From positions 930,001-994,000 of the forward strand of contig JALMLS010000577.1 in NCBI GenBank assembly GCA_038496445.1: a stretch of 64,000 nt of DNA, in the 5' to 3' direction. A program made the translations under genes and the position numbers. Shown here one piece after another: positions 56,264-64,000 of the stretch; the stretch's first letter is position 1, and the number at the start of each line of letters is the position of its first letter. The notes beneath the pieces are model-generated. The model was not told where the DNA came from and did no database searches. It was given only the letters and a program-made list of their open reading frames with translations. The stretch comes from Trichosphaerium sp. ATCC 40318 (taxonomy: Eukaryota; Discosea; Flabellinia; Trichosidae).

Positions 56264-58153
56264 ATGCTTTCCCCACGTATTAGTAATAAAGTACGGCGTA
56301 AAACAAGCCATAGCTCAACAATACTTACACAAAACAAGATTAAAAACGTAAGAAATGTGTCTCTTAGTGATTCTCCTCCTCCATCTCCGCGTGTCTCTCC
56401 ACGAAACGTTAGTACAGGCACGTGCCAAAAAATATTTGAAAAAAAAAGGTCTAAACAAAGGCTAGGCTGGAAGAGTTTCCGTATGTCCATTCACACCTTT
56501 CTCGAGGATCCTGCTAGTAGCAACTATGCTTTTATTTATCAAGTACTACAAGTACGTCAAAATGATCTATAGTCTTGCTTGGATTCGTGGCCATCATGCG
56601 ACCTGACAGGTTTTTAGATTATCATTATTTTATTATCTACATCCACAACTATCGTTGAGTCATTACCCTCATATTGGGGACAAAATCTTGTTGCTGTGAC
56701 TGTCATAGAAGTCTTTTGTTTTACAGTATTTTTCTTTGACTACATCGGTGCGTCTTGGTAGATTTTGTATCACTTTGGCCGTGTCTTCTTGTTTTTAGTT
56801 TGATCACTGCTGTCAGGTTTTTGACGTGTAATGTAGGAAGAGCCGTAACATGCCCATCACTGTCGTGGTTTTGGGAGCTTTTTAACGTTATTGATTTGGT
56901 TGTTTTGATACCATTTCTTATTGATTTTTCTACAACTGGCAATAATAATATGTCCGGATTGGGTGCGCTGAAAGTACTTAGAATAATGAGGATTGCGTTC
57001 TTGCTAGTAAAGGTATGATCTTTTGTTCAACTCTTCAATTATGTGCATTTATATAAACTGCTTTGCACAATCATTCAGTCGTCCAGAGGCATCAACTTCT
57101 TTGTTGATTTGACCATGGAAAATCTCATTTTCTTCTTGTTTTGCATGTAGCACTTCGAAGTTAATATTGCTCCATAGATAACCCGGTATCCTATTAGTAT
57201 AGTTGTCGTTATTATTATAACTCTAAAAAAGAGTAGAAAAGGATTTTTGGTACTAAACATTGCTCTAAACGCTTGCAGCAACGCTGACTAAGTTTAGATG
57301 TTTTTGGTTGGTTTTGGTTTTTTACTAATTATTTGTTCAACAAGTACTCACTCTTACTAACACTTGGTAACCTACTATTATGTACTAACACTATTCATCA
57401 CTCAAGTGATGTTTTTTGCAGAACAAACGGTGAGTACATTTGTTTTATCAAAACGTGTTTGGGTGTACACCAAAGATGATTCCATATCACCTTTTCAGAG
57501 TATCCTACATTGTAAGCAAATGCTTAGTTATTTCTCCTCTATTAAACCACCTCTTTTAAGGCATGTGGTGGTGTATCACCACAATGACTACTGTTGGTTA
57601 CGGCGATTATACTCCGAGAAGTGTTGCGGGTAAGAACGTTCTAGGAAGCCATAAGTTGTTAATCCTTTCCTAGGGCGTCTTGTGGCTGCTTTCACAATGA
57701 TTTGCAGTACATTTGTGCTGACGCTTCCTATGGCTATATTTCTTGTACACTTTACAGAAGCTTATGCTAATCAACGTCAAATCCAAGCACAGAAACGCGG
57801 ATACAGTATGGATGAAATACCACGAAACATGGACAACAACTACAATGAGGTTAGTATTATTAACCTTTTCAATTCATTAAACATATTGAAGCAAGTGGGT
57901 CTCTCGCCTGCATTCATGCGTAAAGAGTTACAGTTGTGGAAAGACGAAATAGAGTAAGTGGTTGCCTCAACCTCTTTTTTTCATCAAATAGCACGTGCTA
58001 AAAGAATTTAGGAATGCAAGCCGTTCTTTGGCAAAACTTGAGAAACGAAGGTCTAAACTAATGGATCTCATGGATAGATTTGATTCTGATGAAGAATCTG
58101 AGGGTGAAACAAAGGATAATACTGTTGTGATATCAGCAGCAACTATTGGTTGA
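56264..58153 (+). CDS. Voltage-gated potassium channel (Kv type)
   Basis: Plasma-membrane K+ channel. The basic, Ser/Pro-rich N-terminus (MLSPRISNKVRRKTSHSST) precedes S1. S2 is VTVIEVFCFTVFFFDYI; the S2-S3 loop has VRFLTCNVG; S3 is LFNVIDLVVLIPFLID; S4 is LKVLRIMRIAFLLVK with basic residues every third position. The end of S5 reads LVMFFAEQT, followed by VWVYTKDDSISPFQSIL and, after an intron, MWWCITTMTTVGYGDYTPRS with the TVGYGD selectivity filter. S6 is RLVAAFTMICSTFVLTLPMA. The cytoplasmic C-terminus is charged and ends ISAATIG. No T1 or CNBD domain is visible. The S4-S5 linker and first half of S5 are not found as one clear exon between 57013 and 57340, so the model has a gap there. Seven or so introns. 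Confidence 0.84.
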
Positions 58154-58335
58154 TAACCTTTGTTTGGAAGACAAACAACTTTGAGATTACCAAATGAGAA
58201 TAAATGTACATTCGAAACTATCTCTTCGCCGCATTCAATAGTCACGCTTTAAGATATCTTTACGACCTTCGTTCAAACATTTTGCAACAGTCACGTGGGG
58301 CATTAGCAGTATCCAAAATTAACACACAACAACAT

Positions 58336-58839
58336 TTATTCTACTACAGTAGCAGTATAAACAACTCTTGTTGCGTATGTGTTTGCCCTGAAGTTTATGA
58401 GTTGGTTTTTCCCATTCAGGTAAAATACAGTATATGAAAAGGAATGCGAGCCATCTCTTCTACTCCTTGTTTTATCAAAACAGAACCCAAGCAACAATCC
58501 ATCCTTTTCGAACCTCACTCCATCGAAATCTCGGGTCTTTAGTAGATTTCCGTCATAGCATTCGGGAGACATTAAGAATTGTTGTACCGCGCCAATATTG
58601 TCGAGTTCAGGTAGTGAGTCGTATGCTTTATGGACTTCTGTAGCATTTAACGGTTTTGAACAATATAATCCACCATAATGTGTTTCTCCATAATCAGGAC
58701 CATTTATACCACGTGCATAGTGTATTTTACCATGTTTTAGCGTAACTGATTTATATTTTTCTGAAACTGCTTTTATCACATGTCTTTTAACGTATTCTTC
58801 GTTTGATTCGTTTTTCAAACGATCTTGTGTGTCTGTCAT
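58336..58839 (-). CDS. Conserved-looking protein of unknown function, 167 residues
   Basis: A single open exon from the ATG ending at 58839 to the TAA. It begins MTDTQDRLKNESNEEYVKRH and has the block HYARGINGPDYGETHYGG, then CYDGNLLKTRDFDGVRFEKD and SFSYTVFYLNGKNQLINFRA. The open frame continues upstream to 58998 but without similarity, so the internal ATG before the charged start is preferred. No signal peptide or membrane helix. I do not recognise the family. It is convergent with the Kv gene (182 bp between stops). Being intronless in an intron-rich region is unusual and might mean retrogene, young gene or simply short length. Confidence 0.6.
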   Translation of the reverse strand: MTDTQDRLKNESNEEYVKRHVIKAVSEKYKSVTLKHGKIHYARGINGPDYGETHYGGLYCSKPLNATEVHKAYDSLPELDNIGAVQQFLMSPECYDGNLLKTRDFDGVRFEKDGLLLGFCFDKTRSRRDGSHSFSYTVFYLNGKNQLINFRANTYATRVVYTATVVE

Positions 58840-59467
58840 CTTGGAGGAGTGTTTGTTTAAAAATAACAGCAAAAACTGAACACAATTCTTAAAGAGGTTG
58901 ACCTGGTTAAACGCGGTTAACTTAAAATGCCAAGAGTAAACACTGTTTGATTTTATAAAGGTGCTTGTACAGCAAATTTCTATGTCTAAATTTGCCAAGC
59001 ACAGGACTAGTCACGTGCAACATTGGTAGTTTCGTGTTTTTTACGCGATAAGTTCAAGACTAAAGGGTAAGTAGTCTTGTGTCAGTAACTGTTATTCAAA
59101 ATATGTCTGACCATAGTCATTTCAATTGCCTCCAGCACTGGTTACGCCTCTAAGTTGTTGGCTTATGCGTTGAGACACCAATGTCTTATTCAAACTCGCT
59201 TATGTCAAGTTAAGGTAATAAGTGGTTGACATTGTTACACGATTCTCCAGCTGTAAGGTATCTCCACGACCAGCGCCAGGCAATCAAGACAAAATGATAG
59301 TTCGGGCTTTGGTGGATCGACAAGATTCCATTCAAACGAAGGGAGCCTTCAGATCTTTTTTTTGATAAGGAAATAACCAGCAAGCCGAAAACGAAGACAA
59401 AAAAAGTGGAAGCCAGTACTTTTTTTTACTTCAGTACAAATCGAAGTGTTTTCCTTCTTGTAGTTAC
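58840..59467. other. Intergenic region
   Basis: 628 bp between the unknown gene's start and the end of the dehydrogenase gene, both on minus. No motif or gene recognised apart from a CACGTG near 59013. Confidence 0.4.
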
Positions 59468-60864
59468 CTATCTGAGGTATTTAGCTACCATGTCTTCCGT
59501 TAAATCCCATAGTTGTTTTGCAAAAAGTGCATCGTCTGCTCGTGCAGATGGCGTTTTCTCCTACAGGAGCAATTTAGTGTTTGGTTATTTCGTAGTGCTA
59601 TTAGTCTAAGCATTCAGTAACGCACCTTGAAGTTACTGTAGTATCTTCCTGGTTTCTTTGGTAGTCCAGGATCGAGTGCACAGAACATAGTCGTAGCAGA
59701 GCCCTTCAGAAAACATCAGTAAACAATAGAAGCAATTGTTCCATGCAAATGTATTGTTGCTACAATACAATCTCAAATCGTACTACGACGTACTTGAGCA
59801 GGTGATTTAACTTTCACAGCGACTGATATTGCGGGTTTAATTACTCTTACACAGGGTTTATATCTAGAAAGATTAGTCCTTACAATCCCTGGATATGCAC
59901 TATGAACAGTTACTTCTGATCTCTTGTCACTTAATTGGCTTTGAAGTTCCATTCCGAACAGTAAATTAGCTTCTTTGCTAGCGGAGTATGCATCCCATGT
60001 ACTGTAAGACCTTTTCTCCCAGTTTAAATCTGTAAAATCAAGAAATTTACCACCTAGTCAATGGTCAAATGAGTTGTCACGTGATTCTCAAAAAAACGCT
60101 ATACACTAAACGTACTGCAGCATTGGAGAACTGATGAAAGGATAATAATGCGTGCTTTGTCACCCTTTTCTAAAAGGTTAAGTAGTCTTGTTGCAAACGC
60201 ATAATGACCAATATGATTGATGCCAAGCTGTTTCTCGAATCCTTCTTTTGTCTTCCCAAAAGGACAAGCCATAATAGCTAGGCGGTAATTATAATAATGT
60301 AAAAAAAAACTGCGCAAAGTCCGTGCCAGCATTGAGTATGAGAAAGTCTATCTTCTTTTCTTCCTCGTATATCTCTCTTATAGCAGCTGTAACAGATACA
60401 AGGTATTCTAAATCAAGCTAAAAAATTATAAGGGCAGTTCACGTGAAACGGTTGTTGAGTACTGGAAGGAATATCAAAAGGCTTGCATCAATCCCTTGTT
60501 TAACTAATTTTGTTTTTGCCTTTTGTGCTCTGTCCTTGCTTCTACATGCCATATATGTCCTAGCACCACATCCAGCAAACACGCGAGCGGTTTCAAACCC
60601 AATTCCACTATTGGCTCCTAATCAAATTTATGTCACGTGACAAATAGTAGTAAACGGTTTTTTTTTTGCAAATTTTTGTTTTTTTGGACTCTGTTGGTAT
60701 GTACCTGTAATTACTGCTACTTTTCCTTTTAGATCTGCGTTATAGAATCGAGCGACATCTTCACCAGTTGATTTCCACGTTAATTTAGCTGGTTTGGCTT
60801 TATTATTTACTTGATTGCCCATGTGTGATGATCTCCTTGGCTGCTTTCTTATAAGGAATGTCAT
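59468..60864 (-). CDS. Short-chain dehydrogenase, WWOX/retinol dehydrogenase-like
   Basis: NAD(P)H-dependent oxidoreductase of the classical SDR fold. The Met at 60864 starts MTFLIRKQPRRSSHMGNQVN; the second Met (MGNQ, 60822) is an alternative. The nucleotide-binding motif is split by an intron: GKVAVITG then ANSGIGFETARVF. Then CRSKDRAQKAKTKL, LDLEYLVSVTAAIREIY, FLILNA, the substrate-region block FEKQLGINHIGHYAFATRLL, and the catalytic YSASK in WDAYSASKEANLLFGMELQ. The C-terminal part SAYPGIVRTNL…GSATTMFCALDPGL and ADDALFAKQLWDLTEDMVAK match the end of this family. The intron after LILNA appears to begin with GC rather than GT, which changes the usual NAG to NAA. WW domains are absent. Substrate unknown; retinoid, steroid or lipid are possibilities. 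Confidence 0.85.
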
Positions 60865-61502
60865 GATGTTTTATTACTATAAACATGCATAACTATGACT
60901 CATACCTCACGCCCTACCAAGACTGTCCTTTTGACAAATGAAAATTATAGAACTTGTGGACATTTCTAATTTAGTAGTGCGCAGTCTACCGGTAAAATTT
61001 TTGCCCCGCAAACTCGTGGGAAAAACTAATTCTCCACGTTAAAATACAATCTTGGGAATGAAGCACACTAACACAAGAATTATGTTGATCTTGGGTTCCA
61101 ACAAATAGTTTTATACTGTTTTTGATACCAATGGAGAAGCATTACAATGTGCACGTGGAGTTACCTGAGGAGCGGAAAAATCAGGGGAAGATTGAATCTT
61201 TGACTCACGCCTGTTGTATGTAGCAACTTGGTTCATAACGGGCAAGTAAGTTCTTCTGGATAAGAAATGGACCACATTTGTAGTAAATAAACTACCAACT
61301 TGTTGACAGTTACCCAAAAAACTGCCAATACTTTACAACTCGATATTTACGGATAATATCCTCATGATATCGAACTATGGTATCAAAAAATTCGGAATGT
61401 TCTACCTCGCTCTGATAGCGAGTGTATATACGAGTTTGGGGCTTTACAAAGAAATTGGTTTACTAGGTAAAGAAGTCACTTGATTGCTGATTTAAGTGCA
61501 AA
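60865..61502. other. Intergenic region
   Basis: 638 bp between the dehydrogenase start and the end of the next gene, both minus. A minus-strand open frame (61111-61317) has no recognisable family and no signal. Nothing else supported. Confidence 0.4.
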
Positions 61503-63417
61503 TCATATTCGTCTTGCGCATTGCCCTGGTTTTGCGTTTATCTTCCGGTCTAGGGTTCTTCCAACAAACATCAAATATATTGTATCACCAAGGAAGCGAT
61601 TGTTTAAATCCCTTTGAGTGTTAAATGCAATCTAAAGTAAAGAAACATAATGAGTTTATAAAATATTTACAGTATGGCTTACTGCTGTTGTAGTACTCAT
61701 GGTTCCATATGCAATCGCAGGTCTTTCAATATTGTACCCTTCCGTAGAGTGTTAGTGGTAATAGCCAAATACTGGTTAAAGAAACTGACCTGGCACGCTT
61801 ACAGGCACAACTTTAAATGTACGAGTGACAGAATCGAATACAGTGATGTACAATAGTCTGGCATCGATCGCGTCATCAGCAGATACCCCTAAGAAAGTAC
61901 CATCCTCATTGGGTATAATATCCATGCCGATAGCAAGTTCCAGTCTATCAATTTGTTGATCAAGTGTACGTACACTATCAACAATATTTATATTGAAATT
62001 GGCATCAATCTGTCGCAGATAAAATTCTGTAGTTTCTCCATGTCTTCTTGCTGAAGGTAGGCCATGTGACATGATACCAAGAAAACCTGAAATTGGGTGG
62101 TATGTGGCTGTTATACCACCTGAATAATGTGGATTATCTTCTTTAATTTTAGCGGGAATCTAAAAATAGAACAATTAGCGCTCACTTGTTTGAGTCAAGG
62201 TACGATGAATGAGTGATGGATGTACTGATAACGTGTATCAGCTTATCGACCCAGATACGTGTTTTTAGATAGAAGCAACATAGAACTGAGAAAAAAAGTT
62301 GTTTTCATACAGCAGGATTGTTGTTTTCATCTACTATCCAATGAAGTATTGAATTCTGATACCGAAAACCGTCCCCGACAATAATAATATCAAAACAATT
62401 GCATACATCTCCGCCATAGACAACATCAAAATCGTTGGTAATTACAAGTGCTATTCCAAACTTTTAGCTCTCTTTACTTTTGTAATGTTCTTGTACTTAC
62501 GAATTTGGGCACCTGTAACCAGTACTGTCTTTTCTGAGTCGAGTATTGTGTAAAAATTACCATCCCCTAATCTATACGTAATCAAATATTTGTCATCCTC
62601 TATCAAAGTACATTAGATACAACAACACGTAAGCAGGAGTTTTTGCAACCATAAAAAAGACGTACTTGGGTTGTGAGCTATCCTTGGATCAAATAAAAAG
62701 CGTCCGTGGGTTCCAGGGATGAGACCTCCGCCTTTCAAAAGAACCCCCTAATGGCATTACACATCATGTTTGTTCTTTCTAACGTACACCGTTTACAGTG
62801 TCTTCAATAAGATAGTACATTACGCCAAAGCTAAAGTCAACGGAACCTACAATTACGAATTCATTATGCCCAATAGCAATATCAGCAGAAACAGTGCCCA
62901 TAATTCGAAAGTACGTTAGTTCGCCACTTCTTAGTCCTATCATGCAGCCCTTAGTACAGAATTTTGTTACTTGTTTAAAGATGTTCTTGCTCAAACCTGT
63001 TTTCGTGAATACAACTACAATCAAGTCTTGTCTTCTGACTGCTCTACTTGCAAACTCAAAAGCAAGTACGAAATATTCCTAGATAATACTTAGTAAATAT
63101 AAATATAAACAATCACGTGTTTTTTTTGCAAATAAACTAACCACTCCGTTTATAATTCCAGACGCCATTTTTATGGCACCATTGTATAATATATGCCCTA
63201 GCCCTGGTATGAGGTCTTCAATTTTAATCGGTTTGGTGATATCTTGATAATAACATGGAGTAGACGAGGGAACTTTGACATCATATTTAGGAGGGTCAGG
63301 AGTGATGCTGGTGCCTCTTTTATAGAGAGAATCATGATCTCCGTGCATTTTAGCGATCATAGCCATGGCACAGACTGCTACAATAAGAAGAAACGAATTG
63401 GAATGTCGTTTATTCAT
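61503..63417 (-). CDS. Secreted protein with beta-propeller-like repeats, unknown family
   Basis: The start at 63417 gives MNKRHSNSFLLIVAVCAMAM, a signal peptide or signal anchor. Following exons contain GIINGVV, KFCTKGCMIGLRSGELTYFR, GSVDFSFGVMYYLIEDTVNG, GGGLIPGTHGRFLFDPRIAH, YLITYRLGDGNFYTILDSEK, DFDVVYGGDVCNCFDIIIVG, SGGITATYHPISGFLGIMSH, VVPVSVPG, RPAIAYGTMSTTTA and RDLNNRFLGDTIYLMFVGRT, ending CARRI with TGA at 61503-61505. The repeated short beta-strand plus GD/GG turns recall propeller blades, but no named repeat (Kelch, WD, FG-GAP) is clear. Eight or so introns. It is likely extracellular. A partial duplicate of its first exon lies at the right window edge. The upstream in-frame Met at 63543 is possible but would bury the signal peptide. 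Confidence 0.65.
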
Positions 63418-64000
63418 CTTGTTCTTTGGTGATTTGCAGCTTTTTGGTAGAGGATTAAGTACTACATTGAACAGAATGTGATTTTGTGATGGATAGAGAT
63501 TTAACAAGCCAGCTTCAATCAAATAGCTCTTTAAAGTGTACATGAACTATCCACCTTATTACCTCCTTCGGACTTTGTAAGCTCCTGAAGGTAAATATGT
63601 GCACCGAGTCATCTCGAGTTTCTTTATTGCAATTTCTTGATATTTCAGAACTATAAACAGTAATGAATACAGTGGTATGTGTTGAAGAGGTTTAAATGCG
63701 CTTTGAACAATTGTAACTACACGTAAACATTTAAAAAAAGCGTACAAATCCTTGAATTGCTAAAGAGACACGTGGCTAGTCGTATTGGTTGCAATATTCT
63801 GTAGAGTAAAATAGTGTTCAAGAGCTACAAACAACTTATCTTTACTTCAACTGTATGAGTGAATGTGCCTCTTTTAAAGATAGAATCAGATCTCCATGTA
63901 CCCAACGATCATAGATATGGTCGGCTGCTACAATAAGAACAATTACATATTGTCTCACTTTATCCTTGCTGTTGTACTTGGATACTTCTGCGATTAATAA
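63418..64000. other. Right-edge region
   Basis: Contains the presumed promoter of the secreted-protein gene and a partial copy of its first exon. The minus-strand open frame at 63559-63747 has no family match. Confidence 0.4.
63865..63940 (-). pseudogene. Partial duplicate of the secreted protein's first exon
   Basis: GTGCCTCTTTTAAAGATAGA, followed by AATCAGATCTCCATG, ACGATCATAGATATGG and GCTGCTACAATAAGAA, match 63310-63393 (GTGCCTCTTTTATAGAGAGA … GCTACAATAAGAAG) with substitutions and several indels. The indels break the frame of the signal-peptide exon. Whether a paralogous gene extends from here cannot be decided within the window. Confidence 0.5.

Noticed and set aside
1-64000. CRISPR arrays, rRNA genes, operon-type features
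   Set aside because: No regularly spaced short repeats and no rRNA-like conserved stretches were seen; the window is eukaryotic nuclear DNA, so ribosome-binding sites and operators were not sought further.

Overview
The window is nuclear DNA of a unicellular eukaryote. Nearly every gene is broken by many short introns (mostly about 40-100 nt), genes lie on both strands, and the recognisable families are eukaryotic: HID1, PCF11, a CELF-type RNA-binding protein, a Kv channel, a p300/CBP-type acetyltransferase, a CRAL-TRIO protein and class C GPCRs. An amoeboid or flagellate protist, for example a heterolobosean, fits; the sequence does not settle the lineage. Donor sites are unusual: GTACGT is very common and some introns start GC.

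Layout. 1-16608: two paralogous giant multi-C2 proteins point away from each other (left copy on minus and cut by the window edge; right copy on plus and complete), with a HID1 orthologue between them. 16609-19006: gene-poor DNA with a decayed coding-like patch, a hairpin and a dispersed repeat. 19007-19751: a small secreted protein. 19978-36582: three tandem minus-strand copies of a receptor with a signal peptide, a right-handed beta-helix ectodomain (FxxN/GGA repeats), a seven-helix domain with class C (GABA-B-like) motifs and a cytoplasmic coiled coil. The duplicated unit carried part of the neighbouring ankyrin gene (37110-37611), leaving a relic at 31762-31860. 38037-43600: a four-helix membrane protein, PCF11, and a CRAL-TRIO lipid-transfer protein. 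44736-47117: two tandem MORN-variant repeat proteins. 47492-49716: a stand-alone KAT11-type acetyltransferase. 50458-51780: an ankyrin protein. 52566-55650: a three-RRM CELF-like protein. 56264-58153: a voltage-gated K+ channel. 58336-58839: an unknown small protein. 59468-60864: a WWOX/RDH-like short-chain dehydrogenase. 61503-63417: a secreted protein of unknown family, with a partial N-terminal duplicate at the right edge.

The strongest novelty candidate is the beta-helix/class C GPCR array. The architecture replaces the usual Venus-flytrap ligand domain with an adhesin-like solenoid, and the array shows recent local expansion plus the beginning of decay in one copy. The C2 pair around HID1 suggests a membrane-trafficking neighbourhood, but no operon-type logic applies here and the genes are probably expressed separately. 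All exon structures were read by eye from splice signals and paralogue comparison, so individual intron borders may be off by a few bases.
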